Origin: Acidobacteriota bacterium
GTDB lineage: Bacteria > Acidobacteriota > Polarisedimenticolia > Gp22-AA2
Reading direction: 5' to 3'
Length of the DNA stretch: 15,823 nucleotides
Assembly: GCA_027297005.1 (NCBI GenBank)
Contig: JAPUIN010000047.1
Span: 1-15,823, forward strand
The position numbers were made by a program, and so were the translations under genes. The notes under the pieces are model-generated. The model was not told where the DNA came from. It saw only the letters and a list, made by a program, of their open reading frames with translations, and did not search any database. This document shows, one piece after another, positions 7,335 through 14,336 of this stretch; the stretch's first letter is position 1; each line of letters begins with the position of its first letter.

Positions 7335-8990
7335 GTGACCTGCGCCCTCCGGACACGGGTCGGCGGGTCGTCAACGACTCGGGTTATGATCCATGCCCGT
7401 GACAATTCATTCGTTCCAACAGTCTGTTCGGATGCGACACCGGTGAAGGGGGACCGGCCCGACCCGGATGCATCACGCCGGCTGGCACCCGAACTGATCG
7501 TCATTCCGGGGCTGAAGCTGCTGATCCACCTGGTGACCAGCGGCGGGTACGGTTATTTTCGCGACGAGTTCTACTACATCGCCTGCAGTGAACGGCTCGC
7601 CTTTGGGTATGTCGACCACCCGCCGCTGTCGATCGCCCTGCTCTGGCTCTCGCGCAACCTGTTCGGCGATTCCCTCCTTGCGCTCCGGCTCTTTCCTGCC
7701 ATCGCGGGAGGCCTCACCGTCCTGCTGGCAGGATGGATCGCGGGAGCGCTCGGCGGTGGGCGTTTCGCCAGGATTCTGGCGATGACGGCGACGTTGGTCG
7801 CGCCAATTTACCTGGCGCTCGATCATTTCTACTCAATGAACGCCTTCGACCTGCTGGCCTGGTCGACTGCCGCCTACATCCTTGTGAGGCTGCTTCGCGG
7901 CGAGAGCGCGCGTCTCTGGATCCTGCTCGGCATCGTCCTCGGGGCGGGGCTCCTGAACAAGATCAGCGTCCTGTGGCTCGGCTTCGGCCTGCTCGTCGGA
8001 ATTCTCGTGACCTCGCGTCGCAGGTGGCTCCTCACCCCCTGGCCGTGGGTGGCGGGTGGGATCGCGGGCCTCCTGTTCGCACCCCACATCCTCTGGCAGA
8101 TCCAGAACGGATGGCCGACGCTGGAGTTCGTCCAGAACGCCTCGACGCAGAAGATGGTCGCCGTCGCGCCCCTCGACTTCATCGTCCAGCAGGTCACTAT
8201 GATGAATCCGATCACCCTGCCGCTGTGGCTCGCCGGGCTCGGATTTCTCCTCTTCGGCCGGGAAGGAAGGCCGTACCGGATCCTCGGCTGGGTCTATCTC
8301 ACCGTTTTCCTGATTCTCGTTCTGAGCGGCTCGAGCCGGCCGGGCTATCTGTCCCCCGCCTACGTCTGGCTGTTCGCCGCCGGGGGGCGTGCATGGGAGG
8401 AGTGGATCCGCAGGTGGGGGATGCCATATCTGAAGGAGGCCTCCGTCACTCTCATCGCGATGGCCGGCCTCGTCCTCGCGCCGATGGCCCTGCCGATCCT
8501 GCCGGTCGAAACGTACATCGCCTACAGCCGATCGCTCGGGTTCGCCCCGTCCACCTCGGAGAGAAAGAATCTGGCGGAGCTTCCTCAGTTTTACGCCGAC
8601 ATGCACGGGTGGGACGCGATCGTGAGATCAGTCGCCGATGCGTACGAATCACTCACGCCCGGGGACCGCGCCGCCGCTGCCGTTTTCACCTTTAATTACG
8701 GCGAGGCGGGGGCGATCGAGTTTCTGGGTCGCGACCGTGATCTGCCCCCTGCCCTCAGCGGACACAACAACTACTGGTTGTGGGGTCCACGGGCGTCCAC
8801 GGGAGCGGTCGTCATCGTGATCGGCAGCACCCGCGAGCGGCTCGAGAGACGGTTCGAATCGGTGGAGCGCGTCGGAACCACGAGCTGCGGATACTGCATG
8901 CCGTATGAGAACGACCAGCCGATCTGGATCGGCAGAAATCTTCGGGTTCCCTTCGACGAGCTCTGGCCGGATCTCAAGCACTTCGATTGA
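7335..8990 (+). CDS. GT39-family (PMT_2) membrane glycosyltransferase
   Basis: 551 residues. FRDEFYYIACSERLAFGYVD and then HPPLSIALL (residues 75-102) are the hallmark of this bacterial subgroup of ArnT/PMT-like transferases; D77/E78 are the likely catalytic acidic residues and D94 the second conserved one. About ten hydrophobic segments follow (to about residue 400), then a soluble periplasmic C-terminal domain that includes NYGEAGAIEFLG and a CGYC pair near residue 518. It should move a sugar from a polyprenyl phosphate to an unknown acceptor. Unlike the first GT39 gene it stands alone, with no GT2 partner beside it. GTG 7335 has GAGG four bases upstream. ATG 7386 or GTG 7443 are alternatives, since family members usually have a shorter N-terminus; the first roughly 50 residues are poorly supported. 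Confidence 0.88.
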   Translation: MTCALRTRVGGSSTTRVMIHARDNSFVPTVCSDATPVKGDRPDPDASRRLAPELIVIPGLKLLIHLVTSGGYGYFRDEFYYIACSERLAFGYVDHPPLSIALLWLSRNLFGDSLLALRLFPAIAGGLTVLLAGWIAGALGGGRFARILAMTATLVAPIYLALDHFYSMNAFDLLAWSTAAYILVRLLRGESARLWILLGIVLGAGLLNKISVLWLGFGLLVGILVTSRRRWLLTPWPWVAGGIAGLLFAPHILWQIQNGWPTLEFVQNASTQKMVAVAPLDFIVQQVTMMNPITLPLWLAGLGFLLFGREGRPYRILGWVYLTVFLILVLSGSSRPGYLSPAYVWLFAAGGRAWEEWIRRWGMPYLKEASVTLIAMAGLVLAPMALPILPVETYIAYSRSLGFAPSTSERKNLAELPQFYADMHGWDAIVRSVADAYESLTPGDRAAAAVFTFNYGEAGAIEFLGRDRDLPPALSGHNNYWLWGPRASTGAVVIVIGSTRERLERRFESVERVGTTSCGYCMPYENDQPIWIGRNLRVPFDELWPDLKHFD

Positions 8991-9018
8991 ATCCGCGCGT
9001 GGCATGCCCACGAAAGTC

Positions 9019-9047
9019 TTGCCGGTCCATCGAGGCCATCGTATAGT
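9019..9047 (+). promoter_or_regulatory. Sigma70-like promoter of the SAM methyltransferase gene
   Basis: -35 TTGCCG (9019-9024), a 17-bp spacer and -10 TATAGT (9042-9047). The start would be near 9054, leaving a leader of about 53 bases. The sequence after the -10 (TATAGTCCGGCGC) closely resembles that at 10529 before the DUF481 gene (TATAGTCCCGGCGC). Confidence 0.6.
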
Positions 9048-9106
9048 CCGGCGCGTTCCGCAGTCATGCCGCGGGCGGACGCCGGGGAAGCCGGACGGGG
9101 AGATGA

Positions 9107-9985
9107 ATGGGAGCAGGGATCACCGCGCACCACCGCCATATTGATTTCGACCGGGAGTTTCAGCGCGGACGGAAGGCGTACGAAAGGGTCGTCGGGACGT
9201 GGTGGCACGGCCGCAGCGATGATGCGGCCCACGCCCATGCCTCCCGTCGGATCGCACGTTATGCGCGCGAGTCGTGCCGCCGGTCGCGGGGGACGGTTGT
9301 CGACTACACCTGCGGGTCGGGAAACCTTCTGGTCCGCCTGGTCAGGCAGTTCCCGCGGGCGAAGTTCATCGGGGTCGACGGGTCGTCGCTGATGCTGGCG
9401 GCAGCCAGAGAGCGGCTCGCCCGGCGAATCGGTGGAGCGAGACCCCGGGTGCGGCTGATCCAGACGGAGCTACCCGACCCGACACTGCCCCGCGGGGTGG
9501 CCGATCTGGTGGTCTACGCGTTTCCGAACATGTTGCACCCTCCCGGTACGCAGCCCTGGCGCGATCGGAACGACGCCTTCCGTAAAGACGATCTCGTCAT
9601 CGCGCGGCACCTGACCGATGCCCGCGAGCCGGATCCGGAGGACGAGGATGAGGACGAGGACCCGGAGACGATGTACGAGGGGCTGCTCGAGGCGCACGCG
9701 GCCGCCCGCAACATTCGCCGGATGCTCAAGAAGGGAGGAATCTGCGTGCGGGTGGAATACTCCGATGCGCACCGCACGCAGTTGACCGATCTCGATCAGC
9801 AGAGGACCGCCTTCGAGGAGGGCTCGCTCGACGGTCAGTTCGGAGGCCGGCGACCGCGGCGTTACTTCCGCGTCGTTCGCTCGACCTACTCGCGTTCCAA
9901 GGTGATCGAGGACGTCTACCACCAGACCGGCAAGCAGGACGATCGCCGGGGCGGTTACATGATGAGCGTTCTCGAGGCGATCTGA
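9107..9985 (+). CDS. Class I SAM-dependent methyltransferase
   Basis: 292 residues, soluble. Motif I is VVDYTCGSGN (64-73), followed by the acidic residue at the end of strand 2 (IGVDGSS, D91), VADLVVYAFPNML as the motif IV region (131-143), and MLKKGGICVRVEY (206-218) as the usual strand 5. Cys in place of the second Gly-region residue (DYTCGSG) is common in this fold. The substrate is not evident. A run of alternating Asp/Glu (PEDEDEDEDPE, about 177-187) interrupts the Rossmann core after strand 4 and probably forms a disordered acidic loop. The ATG has GGGGAG four bases upstream, and a good promoter precedes it. It is a single-gene unit that converges on the broken gene at 10004 with an 18-bp gap. 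Confidence 0.85.
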   Translation: MGAGITAHHRHIDFDREFQRGRKAYERVVGTWWHGRSDDAAHAHASRRIARYARESCRRSRGTVVDYTCGSGNLLVRLVRQFPRAKFIGVDGSSLMLAAARERLARRIGGARPRVRLIQTELPDPTLPRGVADLVVYAFPNMLHPPGTQPWRDRNDAFRKDDLVIARHLTDAREPDPEDEDEDEDPETMYEGLLEAHAAARNIRRMLKKGGICVRVEYSDAHRTQLTDLDQQRTAFEEGSLDGQFGGRRPRRYFRVVRSTYSRSKVIEDVYHQTGKQDDRRGGYMMSVLEAI

Positions 9986-10003
9986 GCGCCCCGGATCCCC
10001 GCC

Positions 10004-10313
10004 TCAGAACTTGTAGCCGACGATCGTCGTCGGCCGCGGACGGTAGAAGATCTGGTTGGTCACGCCGTCGACCTGGTAACTCGGCTGCTTGTCGCGCCCC
10101 AGGCTGATGATCCCCTCGATTCGTCCGGTCGACTTGCTCACCCGCGCCAGGCCGTACTGCCCGCGGGCCCGCTTGACCATCATGAAGACAAAGTCGGGTG
10201 CCGTTCCGGAGGTTCTCGAGCTCTGTCTTCGCTGCCAGATCGAATGGGGCCGTGAAGGGGAGGAGGGGGACCGTCACCACGACAATCAGGGTTCGGACGA
10301 TCGGCAGGCGCAT
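10004..10313 (-). pseudogene. Frameshifted remnant of a secreted hypothetical protein
   Basis: Read on the minus strand, an ATG at 10313 with GGAG seven bases upstream opens a signal-peptide-like sequence (MRLPIVRTLIVVVTVPLL, then PFTAPFDLAAKTELENLRN). After about residue 38 that frame turns to Arg/Pro-rich junk and runs on into the methyltransferase antisense. In the next frame, from about 10205 down to the TGA at 10004, the text is again protein-like: APDFVFMMVKRARGQYGLAR, then VSKSTGRIEGIISLG, then DKQPSYQVDGVTNQIFYRP, ending IVGYKF. This tail, with a TG-x-I/L turn and YQVDxVTNxIFY, resembles the last blade of a beta-propeller-type (PQQ-like) secreted protein. A shift of frame near 10200-10230 joins the two. 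At about 103 codons it is short for such a family, so an internal deletion as well as a frameshift is likely. A sequencing error is possible. Confidence 0.5.
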
Positions 10314-10630
10314 GGTGGCACTCCATCACCTCTCTAGAGGCTGGGCCGCCTCAAACTGAGGTCCCGTGGAAACCGAGTCAAGGAATGCGTGAAAGGGGAT
10401 CGGCCCGATCGATCAGCCGTCCGTCCACGCCGGGTGGTATTGAGCATCCCGGCCGCGTCGGGGGAGAGCGCGATGACGATGACGAAAAGCCGGACTGTTC
10501 CGACGGCTCGAACGGGAAGGGGTGGTGCTATAGTCCCGGCGCTCAGACATCCAGGCTCATGCCCGCGCGCGCTTGTCCCCGAGGGAGGGAGCCGGCCCGG
10601 GCCGCGGTTTTCGGAGGAGGGGTTCCACGC
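10314..10630 (+). other. Intergenic region with a -10 element and palindromes
   Basis: No gene seen. It holds TATAGT at 10529-10534, a probable -10 for the DUF481 gene with no clear -35, which would leave a leader of about 90 bases. GATCGG-C-CCGATC near 10400 and GGCCCGGGCC near 10592 are short palindromes without a T-tract. GGAGGAGGGG (10614-10623 or so) is the strong ribosome-binding site for the gene at 10631. Confidence 0.4.
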
Positions 10631-11503
10631 ATGCGGAAGACTTCGTTGTGGCGACTGGCCGTGCAGGCCGGGATACTGGCGATGCTCTCTGTGCCGGTCC
10701 AGGCCGGGGAGGAGCCGGCCACCGGCTGGTCCGACAAGGCCGAATTGAGTTTCGTCGCCACCGACGGCAATTCCGAGGCGAGCACCATCGGGTTCAAGAA
10801 CGAGCTCACCCGAAAGTGGGAGAAATCGATCTTCGAGCTGAAAGCCGGCGGGATCCGGGTCGAGACGACGAAATTCACCCGGTTCGCCATCGGCCCCGAC
10901 AACATGGACTTCACGATTACGGAGCAGATCGACCAGGAGATCACGGCCGAGAACTACTATCTTAATGGCCGTTACGGCCGGACCATTACGGAACACTTCT
11001 ACTGGCACGTGGGGGCCGGATGGGACCGCAACGAGCCGTCCGGTATTCGGGACCGCTACTCGAGCGTGGCCGGCATTGGCAACATCTGGATCGATCGCGA
11101 GGATCTGAAGTTCCGAACCGACTACGGGCTTACCTACACCAGGCAGGAAGAGGTCGCGGCGATGGCCGGTGTGGACGACACCTTCGCGGGGATTCGGATC
11201 ACCTCGAAGTACGAGCGCACGTTCGGGAAGATGACGACGTATTCGAACGATACGGTCGTGGACGAGAACCTGGACGAGACCTCCGACCTCCGGGTCAATA
11301 TGATCAACTCGGTGTCGGTCACGATGAACAGTCGCCTGGCCCTCAAGGTCAGCTTGCAGTGGCTCTACGATACTGAGCCCTCGTTCGAGGCGATCGATCG
11401 GTTCCTCGTATTTCCGCCAGCAGGTACGCCGGCCGGCCAGGTCCCCCGGCAGCTGGACAATCTCGACACCATCTTCACGACCTCGCTGGTCATCAACTTC
11501 TAA
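10631..11503 (+). CDS. DUF481-family outer-membrane protein
   Basis: 290 residues. The N-terminus MRKTSLWRLAVQAGILAMLS, then VPVQA before GEEP, is a standard signal peptide with cleavage after residue 25. GWSDKAELSFVATDGNSEASTIG starts the DUF481 (YdiY-like) barrel; alternating polar/hydrophobic strands continue to the end (YYLNGRYGRTI, HFYWHVGAGWDRNE, YSSVAGIGNIWID, FRTDYGLTYTRQE, LALKVSLQWLYDTEPSFEA), and the protein closes on ...SLVINF with the terminal Phe typical of outer-membrane barrels. The family is a beta-barrel of unknown function. ATG 10631 follows a strong GGAGGAGGGG; the frame is open further upstream to 10385 but without coding character. There is no terminator after the stop, so it may be transcribed with the methyltransferase gene 218 bp downstream. 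Confidence 0.88.
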   Translation: MRKTSLWRLAVQAGILAMLSVPVQAGEEPATGWSDKAELSFVATDGNSEASTIGFKNELTRKWEKSIFELKAGGIRVETTKFTRFAIGPDNMDFTITEQIDQEITAENYYLNGRYGRTITEHFYWHVGAGWDRNEPSGIRDRYSSVAGIGNIWIDREDLKFRTDYGLTYTRQEEVAAMAGVDDTFAGIRITSKYERTFGKMTTYSNDTVVDENLDETSDLRVNMINSVSVTMNSRLALKVSLQWLYDTEPSFEAIDRFLVFPPAGTPAGQVPRQLDNLDTIFTTSLVINF

Positions 11504-11545
11504 ATCTTTTCGGAAACTGTTGATGAGCGTCTGAAAAAACTGGAT

Positions 11546-11725
11546 ATGAACAACCAGACAGGACTCGATCTCGAGGCGATCGTGGAAGGGATCACGTCGA
11601 CTGTCTCGAACGACGTGTCACCATCCGGCTTCAATGACGGCTCACCGCCGAAGGGGTTGTGGCCGAGCCCGCTTCCTCCCGCACTGGCGCCGACCGGTTA
11701 CGCCTGGGACGCCAGGACGGCATGA
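11546..11725 (+). CDS. Possible 59-residue ORF between the DUF481 and methyltransferase genes
   Basis: ATG 11546 opens a 59-codon frame (MNNQTGLDLEAIVEGITSTV at the start, Pro-rich C-terminal half) whose TGA overlaps the ATG of the methyltransferase gene as ATGA, the arrangement used elsewhere in this window for coupled genes. It is in the same frame as the DUF481 gene, and the codons between the DUF481 stop and this ATG are also open (FSETVDERLKKLD). There is no clear Shine-Dalgarno. I do not recognise it; it may be a chance frame. Confidence 0.25.
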   Translation: MNNQTGLDLEAIVEGITSTVSNDVSPSGFNDGSPPKGLWPSPLPPALAPTGYAWDARTA

Positions 11726-12399
11726 CGCCGCGCGCACGCAAATGGATCCTTATCGTCGTGATCCTGGGCGTCGTGGCGACGATCGCCTGGTCACGCCGCG
11801 ACTGGGTGACAGCTCGACTCTCCCTCATCATCCTGGAGTCGAGCGAGCGGGTGGAGGATCTCCAGGTTGATCGGGTGATCGCATCCCTCGCCGTCGTACC
11901 GGGGGCAAGGGTGGCCGACATCGGGGCGGGGACAGGGCTCTTCACGCGACCTCTGGCGCGGGCGGTCGGCGGGGAAGGGGTCGTCTACGCCGTCGACATC
12001 AACCCCGAAATGCTGAAACACATCGCGACGACGGTGGCGGCGGAACGGCTGGATAATGTCAGAATGGTCGTCGCCGGGGATGCCGATCCGCGTCTGCCGG
12101 AGCGGGTCGATCTCGTGTTTCTGTGCGACACGCTCCACCACATCTCCGCGAAAGGCTCCTATCTGCGCCGTCTCCGAAGATACCTGAAGCCCGGGGGGCG
12201 GATCGCGATCATCGATTTCGACCGCGCGTCGCCCCATCTGATGCCCTCGCTGAAGTACACGCGGGAACAGCTGCTTGGCTGGATGGAGTCGGCCGGCTAT
12301 ACGCTGGAGCGGGACCTCGACTTCGTCGTCGACAACTTCTTCCTGATCTACCGGTGCGATGATTGCCCCGCGGTCGCGACCTCTCCGAATAACAGTTGA
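11722..12399 (+). CDS. Membrane-anchored class I SAM methyltransferase
   Basis: 225 residues from ATG 11722. MTPRARK precedes one hydrophobic helix (WILIVVILGVVATIAW, residues 8-23). The methyltransferase domain follows: VADIGAGTG (64-72) as motif I, VYAVDINPEML (88-98) for the strand-2 acidic residue, DLVFLCDTLHHI (130-141) as motif IV, and YLKPGGRIAIIDF (154-166) for strand 5. This is the UbiE/Methyltransf_11-type pattern, here with a membrane anchor. The charged N-terminus would normally put the catalytic domain outside, where SAM is absent, but RR after the helix leaves orientation open; a monotopic inner-membrane anchor is likely. A C-terminal RCDDCP pair of cysteines is notable. GTG 11659 lies 63 bases upstream in frame, but its purine stretch is only two bases away, so ATG 11722 is preferred. 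Substrate unknown, possibly a lipid or quinone. Confidence 0.8.
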   Translation: MTPRARKWILIVVILGVVATIAWSRRDWVTARLSLIILESSERVEDLQVDRVIASLAVVPGARVADIGAGTGLFTRPLARAVGGEGVVYAVDINPEMLKHIATTVAAERLDNVRMVVAGDADPRLPERVDLVFLCDTLHHISAKGSYLRRLRRYLKPGGRIAIIDFDRASPHLMPSLKYTREQLLGWMESAGYTLERDLDFVVDNFFLIYRCDDCPAVATSPNNS

Positions 12400-12495
12400 C
12401 GGATTTCAATCCTCACCGTATTCCCCTCCTCACGAACGGATTCCGAATCGCCGCTGACATCCGAGAGGCGATCTCCTCGAGGGGACTCGCCATGT

Positions 12496-12569
12496 GGGGG
12501 GCGTGCCCTCCGCCCGCCGGATCGAACTCCTGAGCCGATCTGGAAACGCCGGAGGTGTGCACGCCCCCC
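12496..12569. repeat. Inverted repeat, 11-bp arms extended by 6 bp after a bulge
   Basis: GGGGGGCGTGC (12496-12506) is perfectly complementary to GCACGCCCCCC (12559-12569). Inside, CCTCCG pairs with CGGAGG after a three-base bulge (TGT), giving a 17-bp imperfect stem with a loop of about 37 bases. There is no T-tract, so it is not a standard intrinsic terminator; it lies about 30-100 bp upstream of the kinase promoter and 100 bp after the methyltransferase gene. Confidence 0.55.
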
Positions 12570-12597
12570 TTCCTCGTGGAGGCTGCCTCCCGCTGCG

Positions 12598-12626
12598 TTG
12601 ACCGTCCGGGAGACGCGGCCTAGAAT
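12598..12626 (+). promoter_or_regulatory. Sigma70-like promoter of the kinase-remnant gene
   Basis: -35 TTGACC (12598-12603), exactly 17 bp, then -10 TAGAAT (12621-12626). Start near 12633, leader about 70 bases. The promoter and ribosome-binding site are intact although the gene behind them is broken. Confidence 0.6.
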
Positions 12627-12702
12627 GAACCCACTCGGGCGCTCCTGATTCTCCAGCGATCATTCACCTCTCGGTGGGCGCGCCGGTGCTAATGGAGATC
12701 TC

Positions 12703-13410
12703 GTGGCCGATTTGACCTGCCTGCAATGTCACACACCGAGTCCGGCGGGCACGCGGTTCTGCAGCACCTGCGGGGGATCGATGTCGGGCGCGTCCCACGC
12801 CGGCCATCGGTCCTCCTCCGGAGAGTCCTCGGTTCACGAGACCCGGACCTTTCCCGGCACCAGCGACATGCCGGGCCGGCAGTCGCCGCGCGAGCAGGGC
12901 ACGCCGTTCGGGTCGCGGTACGTCCTGCTGAGCAAGATCGGCAAGGGAGGGATGGGGGAGGTCTGGAAGGCCCGTGACCTGGAGCTTGATCAATACGTGG
13001 CGCTCAAGATGATCCGTCCCGACCTCCTCGAGCAGCCGGATGTCCTCGAACGGTTCAAGCGGGAGATCACGGTCGCCCGCAAGGTCACTCACCGTAACGT
13101 CACGCGCATCTATGATCTCGGAGAGGTCGAGGGGACCCGCTTCATCTCGATGGAGTTTATCGACCGGGAAGGCCGCCCCCAGATCATGGACTTTGGAATT
13201 GCCTTCTCGGTCGAATCCTCGGGCCGGGCCCGGAGGACGTATTTGAAATCCTCCGGTGATCGCCGCCCCGGTCCCTCCTCTCCGGCAGGACGGGATCGTG
13301 ATCGCGCGGGGCCGCGCCAGATCCCCCTCCTGGTGCGGTCCCGTTCTCCGTCAAGGGACCCTCGTCCTCATCCCGTTTCCGATGTGTGGATCCCGCGCAC
13401 CCGGGGGTGA
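12703..13410 (+). pseudogene. Zinc-ribbon Ser/Thr protein kinase with the catalytic loop deleted and C-terminus lost
   Basis: A 235-codon frame starts at GTG 12703 (GGAG five bases upstream). Residues 6-23 form a zinc ribbon (C6-x-x-C9, C20-x-x-C23), followed by a Ser-rich linker. The kinase N-lobe is complete: G-loop IGKGGMGEVWKA (79-90), K102 in VALKMI, E121 in the alpha-C helix, and hinge ISMEFID (148-154). The text then jumps straight to REGRPQIMDFGIA (155-167) with the DFG motif (163-165). The whole stretch that holds the HRDLKxxN catalytic loop, some 50-60 residues in related kinases, is missing. In relatives both 'MEFID' and the later 'MID' end in Ile-Asp, so loss between repeated ID codons (ATCGAC, 13159-13164) explains the junction. 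After SVESSGR (about 13227) the sequence no longer resembles a kinase; activation segment and C-lobe are absent. It cannot be an active kinase. An assembly error at the junction is possible. Confidence 0.8.
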
Positions 13411-13656
13411 TCGGACACCCCGCTGCGCGGCGCGATCCCCCGTCAGCGACACTCCTGTAACCCCGCGAAAACAAGTTTTGGACCGTGCGTGATCCGCTTG
13501 CCTTCCTCGCACGCAGGATTCAGATTGCACGGGATGGGTGGTGCGCCGTCGCGTCTCCCCACACGCTATTGCGAGACGGGGCGCGCCACGGACAAGAGGA
13601 CGGGAACCGGGGGATCGCGATGATTGGCGGTCCCGACACTCAGGAGGGACAGGCGT
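13228..13656 (+). other. Non-coding debris between the kinase remnant and the barrel gene
   Basis: No intact gene is visible. The end of the kinase frame (to 13410) is Arg/Pro/Ser-rich and not kinase-like. In the second forward frame near 13340-13375 the translation reads VLRQGTLVLIPFP, which resembles the first beta-strand of MazF/PemK-type toxins, but the frame degrades straight after. From 13411 to 13640 I find no promoter with both boxes and no repeat. AGGAGGG near 13640 is the ribosome-binding site of the next gene. Confidence 0.4.
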
Positions 13657-14202
13657 ATGAAGCGAATACTCGGAATGACGTTTGCGGCGCTCCTCTTCGT
13701 CAGCCCCGCGATGGCGGGGATCGGGGAGGGGGACTCGGAGATCGGCTTCGATTTCGGACAGACCGCGTACGACGACAATGTCATGGATGAGAAGGGTACG
13801 GCGTTCGCGATTCGCGGCGGGCACTTTCTGACGCCGATGTTCGAGGTCGAGGGTCAGTACCTGAACTCCAGCGAGGAGACGAGCATCCTCGGGACGAACG
13901 TCGACACCACGATGCAGCTGCTCATGGTGAACGGTCTGTTCAACTTCCATCCGCGCGAGGACATCGTTCCCTACGTCCTCGTCGGGTTGGGGCGTGCCAG
14001 CCTCGATGTCAATGTGGCCGGCATATCGTTCGACGATGACAGTATCGCGTATCAGTTCGGCGGCGGCAGCCGATTCTATTTCGGCGAGAGCAAGCGGGCC
14101 GCGTTCCGCTTCGACGTGACCTTCGTGAACGAGGATACGTTCAACCAGAGCTCGACCCACACCAATGTGACGGGTGGGTTCACCTGGAAGCTCGGCCGGT
14201 AG
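13657..14202 (+). CDS. Small beta-barrel outer-membrane protein (OmpA/OprF-barrel-like)
   Basis: 181 residues. MKRILGMTFAALLFVSPAMA (1-20) is a clear signal peptide cleaved before GIGEGDSEIGF. The mature 161 residues fit an eight-strand barrel: alternating strands such as SEIGFDFGQTAYDD, GTAFAIRGGHFL, MFEVEGQYLNS, MQLLMVNGLFNFH, IVPYVLVGLGRASLDV, SIAYQFGGGSRFYF, AAFRFDVTFVN and TNVTGGFTWKLGR, with the 'PYVLVGLG' and 'GGGSRFYFG' turns typical of the outer-membrane beta-barrel (OmpA-like) family. There is no C-terminal peptidoglycan-binding domain and the protein lacks the usual terminal Phe. ATG 13657 has AGGAGGG eight bases upstream; an in-frame ATG at 13624 would spoil the signal peptide. 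An intrinsic terminator follows 30 bases after the stop, so it is probably a single-gene unit. No function beyond membrane barrel can be assigned. Confidence 0.85.
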   Translation: MKRILGMTFAALLFVSPAMAGIGEGDSEIGFDFGQTAYDDNVMDEKGTAFAIRGGHFLTPMFEVEGQYLNSSEETSILGTNVDTTMQLLMVNGLFNFHPREDIVPYVLVGLGRASLDVNVAGISFDDDSIAYQFGGGSRFYFGESKRAAFRFDVTFVNEDTFNQSSTHTNVTGGFTWKLGR

Positions 14203-14231
14203 ATTTTGCCTGAAAGCAAGTCGTAAATCGA

Positions 14232-14266
14232 GGCCCCGATCGCCCTGCGATCGGGGCCTTTTTTTT
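14232..14266 (+). terminator. Intrinsic terminator after the barrel gene
   Basis: A perfect 12-bp stem, GGCCCCGATCGC (14232-14243) with GCGATCGGGGCC (14247-14258), a three-base CCT loop, and eight T's (14259-14266). This is the only textbook rho-independent terminator in the window. Confidence 0.95.
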
Positions 14267-14286
14267 GTGTGACACCCAACAGGAGA

Positions 14287-14316
14287 TGGACAAGCCTCCC
14301 CCTTCTCCGCTATCCT
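14287..14316 (+). promoter_or_regulatory. Possible promoter of the homocysteine methyltransferase gene
   Basis: TGGACA (14287-14292), an 18-bp spacer and TATCCT (14311-14316). Start near 14323 would give a leader of about 100 bases that contains the hairpins at 14337-14396. It lies just after the upstream terminator, where a new promoter is needed. Confidence 0.4.
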
Positions 14317-14336
14317 TACAGTTCGTCCAGTTTCAT

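Larger units (their letters stand above)
12400..12702 (+). other. Gene-free region with a long imperfect hairpin and a promoter
   Basis: I see no coding character in either strand. The region contains the inverted repeat at 12496-12569 and the promoter at 12598-12626 (both listed), then a 70-base leader with GGAG five bases before GTG 12703. Confidence 0.5.

Noticed and set aside
7833..8606. 257-codon minus-strand frame inside the second GT39 gene
   Set aside because: Highly charged antisense shadow; the plus strand encodes a recognisable membrane transferase.
9726..10313. 195-codon minus-strand frame as one intact gene
   Set aside because: Only the first 38 or so residues are protein-like; the rest is antisense to the methyltransferase gene. 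Treated as a frameshifted remnant ending at 10004.
13256..13492. 78-codon frame as an intact MazF-like toxin gene
   Set aside because: Only 13 residues resemble the family, no start or ribosome-binding site fits, and no antitoxin is adjacent.
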